A stretch of 64,000 bases of DNA, from assembly GCA_037389465.1 (NCBI GenBank), contig JAZARR010000231.1, forward strand, positions 1,426,001-1,490,000, given 5' to 3'. The notes under the pieces were generated by a model. It saw nothing but the letters and a program-made list of their open reading frames with translations, was not told where the DNA came from and searched no databases. Made by a program: the position numbers and the translations under genes. This DNA is from Baylisascaris procyonis. Lineage: Eukaryota > Nematoda > Chromadorea > Rhabditida > Ascarididae. Shown piece after piece: positions 1 through 12,330 of the stretch (positions within the stretch are counted from its first letter, which is position 1; every line of letters starts with the position of its first letter).

Positions 1-3000
1 TCAAAACAATTTTAACCATCCGAAAATGATAAGCCTCATTCGATGTGATTAAATTTTGATTCAGTGCTATAATTGAAGATATGGTACAAATTTATGATCA
101 CTAAGAACATTTCAATAATAAAAGAAAACGTATCTCACCAAATAAATCCTATAAATTTCAAAGAATGTGACAATTCAAAATTTTTATAGACGAAACAACT
201 CATCTATGTATTATTCCACTATTGTTTCGTTGAAAGTATAACAATTCATTTTGTAATTCATAAAGCTTAATGCACAATATTTCAGGAAAATAGCAGACGC
301 TCTTTGCTCTAGAATACTATTTGTATTGTTCTCAAAATGTATTGTTTTTATTAAATTTCATTCCCAGTAAGTGTTTTCTATTATGTCCATTGACAATAGC
401 GCTGATTTGATGGGATCGGAAACAACAAAAAAAAAAACCGAAACGGATGATGAGAAACGGCTACGAGTTGGAACAACGAACGGATGTGAGTTGGCGCAAA
501 TATAATAGGATTACAAAAGGATGCCCATGAAAGCGATGTGCAAGCATAATGCGAAACATGTTTTTTTTTTTTTTTGTTCTCAATTGTGGAATGCACTCGT
601 CGTACGATCGATGATTTGTGAAATCACTTTAGAAAAAAAATGCTAAGAGCATTGGTAAAAGTATCCCTTAGTTTATATCGTACTAAGATTTCCATAAAAA
701 GTGATATCATTATATATCTTTCTTAAAGTAGTCTATAATTGCTTGAATTTTCTTGGCATTATGCTGAATTAATTTCACTTTGCATTCAGCTTTATTTACA
801 GCCTACTTTATACACTCTGCACGTCGTATATTTCGATGGATTTTCTTCATTTTATCTTTTGATAACGCAATCGCTATTATGAGCTGAAATTTTCGTACTA
901 GCCGTTTGTGTGTGAAAGAAATGCGCATAATAGTGGTGCATTGAAAAACCAGCTTTGACAACATAAATCCAATCATATGGATTATTTGTTTGCGCATATA
1001 GTTTAGAAGACTCGACTTGGCCGACTATGGGAATGTCCCCTGAAAGGAATGAATACGATGCCCTTAAAGTTATATAGGATTACGCTACGCGATGCATTCG
1101 ACCGGCAATAACATGAGCAAGCAATCACCATAAGAAGATATGTGACAGTTCATCTTGCCGTTCGCAAAACTCTCATCACAGGTGATCTCACTCACCTCGG
1201 CTGCATATCACGGTATTGAATATTGCGACGATCGATGCCTTGATCACATCTATATGCCATTTCCGGAAATATTTTACTCCTTGGAATATCTCTTACTTCA
1301 CCGAAATAATAAATTTTGAATGTTGTAATTACCCTAAACTCATTTGCTTTCCATCATTTGTAGAAATGGGTCGAGGAAATGATGAATGAAATGTTGAACG
1401 TGTCCAGAATTCAAAGTTTTCTCCTTGATTCCCTATTTCGAGATTGTCGTCTATGAAATAGTATGATGTTCAACAATGCTCTTTGCACAATTTTGTAAGT
1501 ATTTTCACAAACATTGTTGATATTTGCGGTGAGTAGCTGAGTAAAACTATTTTATGAGAAGAATCGATCACTTTAATCGATCACTGCAGATCTGGTTGTT
1601 TCTCACTTGCTGACGGCTGTGAAAAAGATTTCATATATTGGTGCATTTATTGACTCAGATGCGCTTATTAGTTCAAACTGCGCATTCAATTTGCTTTTTT
1701 TTCACTGTATTCCGTAGGCGGGTAGTTTGATAGAGGAAGGGGGGGAATAAGGGAGGGGGACGTTCTACGCCGAAACGCGAGTGTCTAAGAGCGAGCAAAG
1801 TGAAGCATCTATATCGCTAAGTTGACGAATACATGAAGGGATTGGAGGGGTTTGTGTGTTAGATGTGAGGCGTGCATGGCTAACAAGGGTGTCGATGTGG
1901 GAAGCAACAACTAAGCGGTACACGGTGATGCGGCACACCTTTGGCTAGCCGACAGACAGCTCGGCGTCCTCGGTCGCATCGATAGCTTTCCCATTGAGAG
2001 CTGACGATCGCGTGCCGACCGCCTTAAAGCTAACAACACTCATATCGTAATTGAGATTCAAAGCTGCCGCTACATACCCTAGTTGGCACAAAATGCCGCT
2101 TACCTGTCTTAAACATTTGTCAGCTTCAACTTTTCATCGCCTTTCTTTCTAAATCTAACTCACAAACCTCATTTCCAGCTGGCGACTTCGAACACTCCTA
2201 GCATCTCTAAAAACTGATGGGTAGCATGGCGTTGCGCTGTTTATTTCTTACGTTTACGTTCTTTTAAGATTTTTTTTTGTTCAAAATTTCACTATAGTAA
2301 TCGTCACAAGTGGCAAAGTATTCGAGAATAATTGACACGAAGTGCGTTTTTTTTGCTCTGCGTCTAATTGATCAACTTCCTATTTATCATCAAAAATAGC
2401 AAAAAGCACACAATAAACACTTCATTCTGTAGCTGATTGACCGTTCATAGAAATGATCTACAGCGTGAATGAAGTTTTTGTGAGCTAATCGGAGTAAAAT
2501 TTAGAAAAATTCTTTTGGCAGCTTCAAATGTCAATAATCTCTTTCGCAACTAATGAAAGAATGCTCAAAAAATATTCTTTGATGATCATCCTGTAACACT
2601 TGAATAAACTTTTTTTTGGCTCCGTGAGTTTCTAATTCATCGATGACTGCTATGGTCAATAAGTAGCAGTTGAAATCACCGCACTTCTAGTACGATTCTC
2701 CAAACGTTTTTCGCATGCGAAATACATTTTAGCATCGAATTTTAATTGCATTTTTTTCGCATTGTTCATAACTAAACCCAAACATCTATTCATCTCGAGG
2801 CCACAACAATTCAATTTGCTCATTGCATACTGAAATTCATGCTCATTTGAATGATGATCTATTTTGGAGTCGAACTGCATTCTTTTTTCTATCTTTCAAA
2901 TTATTGTTTCTGCATTATTAGATAAAAGAACATTTACTGGGTGAGCATTGCTCATTTTGCCAATCTTCTATTAAAATATTTCTTTGATAGTTTCAGTGAA

Positions 3001-6000
3001 TACCCAAAATAAGAGAGAAGTTGTAGCAACAGTTGAGATGAGCGGTAGTGTATGCTGTTGGTAGAGGTGTCAATTGAGCCGAGTGGTTTTGTTGCTGGCT
3101 TTGTTGGCACAGTTTGCGTATGTTTGCCTGCACACGACAAGTGATGATCGTCTTGTCTAGATGAAGCAATGACTGCGTCCCAACGATACATTGGCATAAG
3201 CTAGCTAGCTAGTTGCTATCTGCTCGCTGCCTATGCACCATCCTTTCTGTATTTCACTTATGCTATGAACCATCGCTAACACAACAGGTAATATGATACA
3301 TCGTTGTGGCTCATCCCACTTGGCTTACTTTCTTATGTCCTACCAAAGAAAAAATGATACCACAAACATCACGTTGCTCTCTCAGATAAAAAACTTTAAA
3401 GTTTCGACTGGAACATAGAAATGTCGCTAATGCCAGGTGAGGTTGGACAATCGGAATGAAAAAAAAAAACCATTTTCTTCACTAGAAAATACTAAAAAGT
3501 TTAGTAATCATAAGCATTCACCTAAATCAGCAGCTCACTCAGAAGTGGAGGAAGAGAGAGGAAGGGAAAGGAGAGTGGGAAAGAATGCAAACTCCTGCGA
3601 TGCATCAGAACATCGTTTGAAGCAGGGAGAAAATTTTTTAGATGTATGTAGTTGGAAGTTGAACAAAAATGAATTCAGCAATATTTTCAACTCATATGAA
3701 GGTCATCATGAGAACATCTTCCTCTAGGTTTTTTTCTGCGTCTGCAGCCGATATATCAAAAGCGGTGAAACTGCCTACTGCATTAGGCATAAAAATTCCC
3801 GATATAAAACCATGAAAAATCCATTTGTAGAAGAATTCGATAACACTTCATTTGTTTCACATAGAATCGTTCTCATTGTGCCAATGGAAGTAAATATTTG
3901 TTATTATTAGCTGACATCATTAATATATGGCATTATTCATATAATCGTTTTTATAATGCAAAAATTTTTATTATTTATTTCCATTAATCGATATTTTTAT
4001 AAGTTTATAAAATGAGAATAAATTGAGAGCAACTAAATAAACAATTAGGCTATATTATACATTTGCCGAGAAAATTTTTTCATTAATTTTACGTCAGATA
4101 AATTGTTCTTTCCATACTTTTTTTCCCTTACATTTTTTTTTAAATTTCATTTCCATTTCAAATTGCATTAAGAGAAGAAAATTCAAATAATCGAATTTGT
4201 CACTAAATAAATCTTCCTTTTGCATCTTTAACTGCGTATCTTTAAGCAGTTCTTCAACTTTCCTCTCAAGTTTCTATATCTTATTATACTATATGCAGGA
4301 AGGTGCGCTTTGTTTCGCTCCTTTCGATGCGCTTACATAAGTATCGCATGCAAGTATTTTATCAATTTATTTCGATGGGCAAAGAACCATTCCATAGATC
4401 AGGAAGGGGTAAATTCGGTTCCTTTTACGCAATTATACCACCACCATCCGTACTGTAATGGTTATGTGCAAAACAAGGAAAAGATTTCAACTGCAGCCAA
4501 AGATAATTGCAACTCATGGTGATCGATGCCATCGTATCCTGTATAAGCATCACAACAGCTTTATCCCAACAAATAAATAGCCTTTAATCACCGTGATATA
4601 TCGTTTTCTAATTTATCTCATTCAGTGATCAATCTTTTAACTTAATAAGCCCTTCAAAAAGTGAGAGAGAGAGAGAGTATCCAAGCGATAGAAATGTTTC
4701 GCTTCATTAACGGACAACGAACGTTTCATCCAAGTTTCGAGAAATTCAACTATGCAAAGGGCTACTCCATTTAGCTAAAATACAGCAATAGAAGGGATGC
4801 CACATTTGCCTAATAGCTTCAATTTTTTTTTTTTTTTTGAAACGACGGATGTATTTGTGAATCTAGAATTTTACAAAATTCATGCATCTCGAAGCGGATA
4901 TTTAAATCTTATGCTATAGTAAAGAAGACTTTAATTGCTTAGCGATATTAAAAATTTCTATTGACTTTATTTTTTCCTTACAAATTTGATGGCTATTTGT
5001 ATGAACTAGGAGTGAGCAGTAAGTGAGCAGATGAACAACAATAGACGCATCAACGAGCAATGCTTAAGAACTCATCAAGAATCTGGTAGAACAACAGAGA
5101 TGATCACAAGGTGAGACGATGCTTACAGAGGTAAAATGCGCGAAAGTGAATGATGAAGAGAGTTTTTATGTACGCCTGATTTATGTGTTTACATTTGATG
5201 GTACACTCGAAGGTCATTGCCATTTCGTTTGTAGCAGCAGATAATTCTCGCACTCATTGTAGCAGTAGGAGATGCACATCACCGAAACCTGTCAAATAAC
5301 TATATTTAGATGCATCGAAGATGAGTAAAGCTTCTAAAGAAATATAATTTTACATAAGCAACGATTGCTGCATTCATAGCATTATTAGATTATGTTGCTT
5401 TCAATTTATTAAATCGCCAATCTAAGAAATACACATCGAAAATTTCAGTAATTATAATTTGAAGTAGTAATAAATAAAGCAATAACTAGTTTCCTCTATG
5501 TGGAAGACATCTCTTTAGTTCAACTTTAAAAAGATTACGATTCTATGGAATAATGGAATAATTAAATAGAAAAGAAAAGAAGTAAGACATGATCTTATTG
5601 ATTGATAGAAGATTTCATTAATATAAATACATCGTCATGCATTTAGAGTCTCTCTGATATATATTCGTTGATTTCTTTTCCTTCTATTCTCACAACGATA
5701 TTGTATGGCCATTGCAAAATGTCTGCAAATCTAATGGTAAAAGTAGTGTGCTATTGAAGGTTCTGATCGACTACGGTGTTTAGCGTGATAAAAAATCGTC
5801 GGATGCCAACAGTCGCTAGTTGTCTATCAAAGACAGTATTCTTTCGACTAATTTCTCACAGTGAAATCTATTTTAGACGAACAAAAAAAAAACCTGCAAT
5901 CAACTCGTCTCGATATTTCTTCTCTTCGATTTAGGCTTTTTCACCTTCAACTAGTTCACTTATATCGAAAATCAATAGCGATCAGTTTCCATTTTTTTAT

Positions 6001-8088
6001 TTTTATTGAAGGCGACATATCACCGATTAAGTATTTCTTTTGATTAGCACAATGGAACACTGAATTGGAACCGGTGTTAACGATTAAGTACCACTTCAAA
6101 ACACTTCACTTTTTTCACATTTTTGTATTCTATTGTATTCCACAATAGACAAATTGAGGAAGTTATTGAGAAGTCAATCATCAAAAGTATTTTGAACCAA
6201 ATGAACTATCTCATCACATCAGCTATATAAATACCCATCAAATGTCTATCATTGCGTTAATTACATGTTTTTAGTGAGAATATTACGTAAATTCATTGTC
6301 AACTTATTCAAATTTAACAATTTCATCTAAAAATATATATGATTTATTAGCACAATGTTGATACTAATAAAGAATAATGGAAATTTTTTAACGGCAGTGT
6401 CGTTTATCATTTATCTACATCGCCGCTTCATCTCTACTTCAACACCTCTGCATCTACTTAAACTCCTCCATCATTCATGTTTATAGAAACAATTTCCTTT
6501 TCTTCAATTAAGGCAATATAACCGTTCGTGACTAAAAGTACGGAATTCAAATAAGCTTGTAATTCCTTGTTCAACAATCACTATATGCTGATTATACCTT
6601 TTTTGATTGAAATCACAAAAGAAAAAAAATATTTTGACCATATGAAAACCTTTGAGAACAATTATCTTTTGAGATTAGAATTGATCAATTTTTGAATATT
6701 ATATGCTATCAATCAAGTTGTTTATCGGCAACCGGAAGTTGTCTGTTTTAACGCTAATAATCAAATCGAACTTTATTCGGAAATTTACTCGAAATTGAAA
6801 AGAATTAATAAAAACAATGGTGAAAAAAAAAACGCAGAACTTTGGAACAAGCAACGAATACACACCTATATTCATATATAACATGTACAATTCATTATAT
6901 GTCACCTCATAAAGACAATCAATTTATGCACACAATAAAGCTTTTTACCAAAGACCTGCAACAGAAATGTTGAAAGCAGCGAGCTGCTTAATGCATCCAC
7001 AAGCTTAAATATTTTTGATTTCTTTAGACTTGCATTGAATCATATAGCAAAGACGCTATCAATTCATGAAAAATTAGTAGAAAATAAAGCAATCGATCAG
7101 ATAGTTCTGTTGAAATCCATGAGAAAAAAAAATGCTCAAAATTTTAGCAAGTGATGCATGAAGCGCATATCTTTTTTTTTTTCAACAAGACTGGTTTTCG
7201 CGCTTTGAAAAATGGCAACAAGTGCTTTACATCGTCACTCTAAAAGGCTGAAGACGTGTGAAGAGATTTACACTCTCACCAGCAAATAGCTATCACATAG
7301 ACTGAAAACGAAACACGAGCACGCGTAATGACAATAAATAATATTTGAGGAGTTGTATACCCTTAGAGAGGCATCTGTTCAGCAACTGCATTGAGTCGAG
7401 AATTTCATATTGCTTAGCAACGTGCACTTTCGATTAGCTCACATTCAAAAACTCTATCAATTCTTAATAATAAAATCAACGACATACATGCAATGTCGAT
7501 GCAGCTATTAAATACTTCCTTAGAGAATCCTAATATTTCTAATAGTGAGCATCAATTAGATAACCTTTTAGCATCATCAATTATCGTTGAGCAATGCGCT
7601 TTGCTGCTCTAAGAAAGTACTCAAATGCGAACGGGAAAAAATATGAAATTCTCAAAACCCGCATCATGCTACGCCAAGAAAATCATCAGCCACATCGCCG
7701 CCGCATTTGCCCGCAGAGATTGCCCAACATCAAGCAGTCTATTGTTTTGTAACGATCTCAAGCTCGAATCACTACGGAAAGAAAAGCATGAAAAATGGCA
7801 TCACTCTATCAATCTCATGGTTGAAATGAGATTAACAGCAGTTCCTCAACAAAAATACCATATTGAAACATAATATCTTTCGTTGGACGATGCTTGCCTA
7901 GAAGACTAATAAGGAGTATTAATTTAAGGATGGGGTTAACTGGTCACCCAAATTTGCAGATAAACCATCAATGTTTTAAAAAAGAATTAAGGATAAACCA
8001 AACGGGCTGATGTGACTGCAGGAAAGATTGCTGTCTTACGCGGCTTTGTGTTCTCGGCTAGAACATGATGAGAAAACGAAAAATTCCC
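1..8088. other. AT-rich non-coding DNA 3' of sox-2
   Basis: No open reading frame here has recognisable homology, compositional support or convincing splice sites. The open frames are of the length expected by chance in AT-rich DNA and several are low complexity (for example a Lys/Glu/Arg-rich frame at 3437-3727). Homopolymer A/T runs and a short GA run (about 4665-4676) are present. The only clear compositional change is a GC-richer stretch at about 1715-2035, listed separately. I did not find a canonical poly(A) signal for sox-2 just below 8089, so the end of its 3' UTR is not placed. Confidence 0.6.
1715..2035. other. GC-richer island, function unknown
   Basis: About 320 bases stand out from the AT-rich surroundings by higher G+C and many CpG dinucleotides. 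The left part has G-runs (about 1738-1761). No frame stays open over the whole island and no tRNA, snRNA or protein motif was recognised. It could be a regulatory element, an unrecognised non-coding RNA or old inserted DNA. Confidence 0.3.
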
Positions 8089-9078
8089 TCACATAGACTG
8101 CATATGTTGGAGTGGGATGTTCATATGCGATTCGACACCGTTGAGCGTTGCGTACTGCAGCCGAGGGTCGTGTGTTTGCGGAGGCAAGTACATGTTCATC
8201 GGATCCTTGTGCGGTTCGTAAAAGGCACGAAACTGAGAAGCGAGTGGCGACTCACCGATCGACGACGAATCGGGGGACTCGCTTGTCGTTGTGTCAGAAT
8301 CCGGCTTCACAGGCAGAACTACACCACCAGTGCCATAATGTTGTTGTTGTTGCTGCTGTTGCTGCACCTGTTGCTGTTGTGCAGCAGCGGCTTGTTGGTA
8401 TTGTGCAGCAGCAGCGGCTGCTGCCAAAGAAGCAGGCGTTTGAGAATACTGACCAGGAGATGCAGCTCCACTCAGCGAATATGGCATTCCAATCATATTT
8501 TCATAGCCAGTTCGCCCGTACAGAGGATAAGAGTCGAAATAAGGTGCTGTGGAAACGGAAGTTATGGGTTGCTGCCAAGAAGTGGCCATCGGTTGGTAGA
8601 GATTCTGGGTTTTAATCGGGTCAAGAAATGAAGCGGGCATCGAGAGACCATTCTTCTTTGGAATATTCTTCGTCTTCCGCCTCGGACGGTACTTATAGTC
8701 GGGATGCTCTTTCATATGAATAGCGCGTAGTCGCTTTGCTTCATCAATGAATGGTCGTTTTTCCGTCTCATTGAGCAGCTTCCACTCTTGCCCAAGACGC
8801 TTTGAAATTTCAGAATTATGCATCTTCGGGTTTTCTTGAGCCATTTTACGGCGCTGTCCGCGTGACCACACCATAAATGCATTCATTGGACGCTTCACAC
8901 GGTCATCGCCCTTCTTATCTTTGGAACCCGGCGAACCAGGTGAATCTGGATCTAGTTCCTCAGGAGGAATCGATGAGGTTGACGTTGGGGGCATTGCAAA
9001 GCCACCTTGCATGTACAACGATGAATATGCATCGTGCAACGTTGCAGGCGGCTTCATCTCATTTTCCATCATCATCAT
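8089..9078 (-). CDS. sox-2: SoxB1-family HMG-box transcription factor (SOX-2)
   Basis: Single-exon gene for a 329-residue SoxB1 protein, a nuclear DNA-binding regulator of neural and progenitor fate that recognises ACAAT/ATTGT-type sites through its HMG box. The HMG box spans residues about 58-137: [16 protein letters not shown] is followed by the [14 protein letters not shown] and [15 protein letters not shown] blocks, which are near-identical to vertebrate SOX1/2/3. The start is the first true ATG in frame, in the [11 protein letters not shown] peptide, which aligns with the vertebrate SOX2 N-terminus. The open frame continues upstream but with no ATG before 9078. After the box come an Ala/Gln tract (residues about 216-246) and a Ser/Thr/Pro-rich tail with MNMYLP (about 294-299) and NIPLQHM near the C-terminus, which resemble the C-terminal motifs of SOX2. 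The stop is TGA at 8089-8091. The Sox family is certain; the sox-2 name rests on SoxB1 features and on linkage to coh-1. Confidence 0.95.
   Translation of the reverse strand: MMMMENEMKPPATLHDAYSSLYMQGGFAMPPTSTSSIPPEELDPDSPGSPGSKDKKGDDRVKRPMNAFMVWSRGQRRKMAQENPKMHNSEISKRLGQEWKLLNETEKRPFIDEAKRLRAIHMKEHPDYKYRPRRKTKNIPKKNGLSMPASFLDPIKTQNLYQPMATSWQQPITSVSTAPYFDSYPLYGRTGYENMIGMPYSLSGAASPGQYSQTPASLAAAAAAAQYQQAAAAQQQQVQQQQQQQQHYGTGGVVLPVKPDSDTTTSESPDSSSIGESPLASQFRAFYEPHKDPMNMYLPPQTHDPRLQYATLNGVESHMNIPLQHMQSM
8334..8432 (-). repeat. Ala/Gln-coding trinucleotide tract inside sox-2
   Basis: CAA/CAG and GCN codon runs encode a poly-Ala then poly-Gln segment (residues about 216-246). The codons are mixed CAA and CAG, so this is an imperfect repeat. 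Such tracts commonly differ in length between strains and species. Confidence 0.85.
8668..8904 (-). other. sox-2: HMG box-coding segment of sox-2
   Basis: This part of the ORF encodes the DNA-binding HMG domain. It begins with [14 protein letters not shown] and ends with the basic YRPRRKTK stretch that serves as nuclear localisation and group-B signature. No residues of the family core appear to be missing. Confidence 0.93.
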
Positions 9079-9560
9079 AGCTGATGAGGCGAATTTCGGA
9101 CAGACGGTTCGAAGCAACAATGAATACAGAAGCGATGCGTCGAGGTCGTGGGGAGCACACGCAGACGAAACGACACCGAAATAAGAAGAGCTTTTTTGAG
9201 CAACTGAGGTGCCGGCCGAGCGATTACGATGAATAAGACGAAGGCAAGGTAGAGGAGCGTGAGGGGAGGGGCGAAAGAGCGCCGCTCAGCGCCCTGCTCT
9301 CGTCTGCAGACGAATAGAGTAACGTACGCGCGCGGAGACCGACTCGTGCCGCTGCTCGCACTCACAAACACAATAGCCAACGATCGACGGCCGCCGGCAA
9401 TGAGTGCGTAACGCCGAACGATGCACGGGGGTGTGGTCTCGCACCGTTCCCCAACGTTCATTGGCGCTTCTCTGAAGCGTCGCGTACCTCGCGCACTACC
9501 TCCCGCTCAGGTTCGAGCTACACCCCCTGCCTTCATCCCATCCTGAAGCCTCACGCCAGC
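9079..9560 (-). promoter_or_regulatory. CpG-rich leader/promoter region of sox-2
   Basis: G+C and CpG content rise sharply upstream of the sox-2 start and fall again beyond about 9560. On the minus strand there is a CCAAT motif (near 9457-9463). CACCC/GT-box (about 9426-9434) and GGGGCG-type (about 9264-9271) sequences are visible. No clear TATA box was seen. A 128-codon open frame (9075-9461, minus) begins with ATG and ends with a TGA overlapping the sox-2 ATG; it has no recognisable homology and is treated as leader sequence. A TTTCAG acceptor-like site at 9705-9710 (minus) could receive a spliced leader or 5' exon. The transcription start is not determined. Confidence 0.45.
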
Positions 9561-12243
9561 CTGCCAGGTACATAAGCAGCGTCATCGGCATTCCTTTTGC
9601 GCGAGTCGGAAGCACTTCCGAAGGGAATTCTCCTTGGGGCGATTACGGTAATATGCCGCACGGCCAGTACAAACAATGAGAGTGACATCCGTGGCGGTGA
9701 TCCCCTGAAACGATATTCTCTCAGTGGTGAATGATGAGAGTGTGGTATTTTTGCCTGTGCAATCGCTTTCTTTTTTACAATGAGTTAGGGTGATTGGATT
9801 ACGGTAGCTCGGAAGTAGGGAGAAGGCTGAAGGCAGCTTGAAGACGCACAAGGATGTAATCTATGGCGTGGAAGTTGCACTCGCTCTACTCGGTTGACGA
9901 CGACAAGCAGCAAATTGCCGAGAGGCGTCTCATAGTGTCGAAGGCTCACATTAGGGGGTCGCGCAACTTTCCGCATCGCTAATTGCACATGAAGTTTGTC
10001 AAGCAAAAGGCGCCTAAACACTTCGTTTGTTTCTTCACTCAGCTGATTTCACGCCTAATTCAATGCTTCATCGTTCATGAGGTAAGCAAGTTGCCCATTT
10101 GGCGGTTGCTTATTCTAACATCGCTATTTAGGGAATCTTGTTCACTATAGGGTTATCTAGCTTTGAAAGGTGTTGTCAAATTGGACTGAGTAATTTTGAA
10201 AGAAATTTCACGTTATATAGGTTCGAAAAGTATCCTTCTATTGGTCGAAAAATTCGAAAAGTGTTTTCTTTCGCTGTAAAAGAGCGTTAAGACTTGAAAA
10301 AGGCGAAAATGCGCGAATAGAAGCGAATTTGTTTTGTGTTTTGATTTTTTTTACAACTTCATTAAAAACCGCGAAGAGAGGACTTCATTGACACATTCCT
10401 TTAAGCAATGCGTTTGAACGCTTTTGCAAATTTGCATTGACAAAGCGACAACGATGAATGACGTTTGACTGTTTGTCTGTCTATCCGTATCTTCAATAGT
10501 TTCAACTCGGGCTAAAGTTATGAATCAATTTATTCATGCTCGATTTTATAATGAATGGAAGGCTGAGAGTAGAATACTTTGTATAGAAAGTGTATCAAAT
10601 CGGGGGTCATCCGCTGGCACGTATTCTACAGTGTTTGCTAATTTTCTATACTCATAGCCGGAAACTTTAATGCCGCAGAAATCTGACTGCCATTTTTCAG
10701 CTTTCTGTTTCACCGACTAATATTTAAAGCTTCTAAGATTGTTTACTCAAGTTGAAACATCTAGAATTCTAATCAGTGATCCGCATTTATGAATGAACAG
10801 AAGGAACCGAAGATATTTTATTTTTTATTATTATTTTATAATCTTTTTAACGACTACAACGTGATTACAATTTAAAAAAGTTATTTAACAATATTATATA
10901 GATTTTATGCAGTAAAGTATACAAAAAGCTTAGAATTTAAGTTCAAATATAAAAGATACTCATGCAATTAGAATATATTCGGCTCGTTGGAATTTTTACA
11001 TTAACTCCGGCATAAATTGTTTTTGAATGCTAAGCACATACGTAACCTAAAGTACACATCTCAAATTATGCACAGTAATAATAGAAATGAAAAATAACGA
11101 CAGTTTGAGTTGCTTTTTTTCTAGCACATCGACCCATTTGTACGCATTCAATATAGCATATATCAAGCATCATTCACACATATCGTTCTTTGTATTAAAA
11201 AAGTGCTAAAAAGTCAAAAATGAGCACTTTATGAAGCCGATTCGAGCATAACTTTACGATGACAGTAATAGTATTGGAAGAAAACTTTGGAAAAAAAAGT
11301 GAATTGAATTCTCTATTTCTCACTTATACCTGATAAAATTCTTTACTGATATTTGCTCATAAAGTTTTTAGCCTTATTAAGCTTCGAATTACTTTAGGCT
11401 ATATAGATGCATCAAAGTAGTCAATGTGATAGGCGCTCTCTTGAAATCTTTCTAGCATCATGATATTGTGGGTTTCGTTAGCAGCTATTGCAACTAAATA
11501 AGTGCTCCTTGTCTAAAACGTCATCTCTCATTTATTGTACACCATATATCCTCTTAAATAGGATTTCTATGAATGTCCTCAAGATAAACAACCCAATCGG
11601 CAAAAAAAGGTGATTTTATTAAAGTTATCTACTATACGATAAATTTGACGATCATCATGTTCGATATTCTAATAGAAATTTTCACAAATTTGCTTTATAA
11701 AAATGGTTACGACGCATAGAGCGTCGCCTCTTCTCAAAATGAATGCGCATAAATCAACGTTGATATTCTTGTGAAGTGAATAAACTGCCCGAAAAAAAAC
11801 GTTAAATTCGCCCCCTCCCTATTCCCTATCACAACTATTATTTGCGATTTGAATTTGAAAATGTTTAACTTATTGAACGGAAAAAAGTTACTAATACTTT
11901 CATATAATCGATTGATTTCGAACTGAACTTCAAAATTCGGAGAAATTTAACAAAAGAAAATAGAAAATTGATATTTGCATACATCAACATACTCAAGCAG
12001 TCAACAGATATTTCACATTTATGTTACTCCGCTATATAAACAAAAAAAAAAACTGAAGTATTTGAAGTGATGTGGCGACTGTTGATTGTAGTTATTTGAA
12101 CATGACATATTTGAGATGTTGAATTTCAAGAAACATTAAAAAAAACCATCCACAATACCGTCATCAATACCCGCATGAACAAATATATACAGTCAGAGTT
12201 TTGGCTTATTAGCTGAAGACCGCCTTTGAATGGCAATTATGAG

Positions 12244-12330
12244 CCTATCAGTTCAAGTCACTTAATTATCCTCTTGCAAGTTCAAATAGGTCATTTAATT
12301 ATCGCCCTATCAGTTCAGATCGCTATCTGC
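12244..12330. repeat. Three degenerate ~30-bp tandem copies
   Basis: CCTATCAGTTCA occurs at the start of the first and third units. The first two units share a TCA-TTAATTATC-type core. The copies differ at several positions and the unit length is near 30 bp. Confidence 0.6.

Noticed and set aside
8065..8631. 188-codon plus-strand open frame (and a 155-codon one at 8148-8615)
   Set aside because: Antisense shadows of the sox-2 ORF; the Leu/Val runs are the reverse of the Gln/Ala codon tract.
9079..9120. Upstream in-frame extension of sox-2 from a TTG at 9120
   Set aside because: TTG is not a normal animal start; the first ATG, at 9078, matches the conserved SoxB1 N-terminus.
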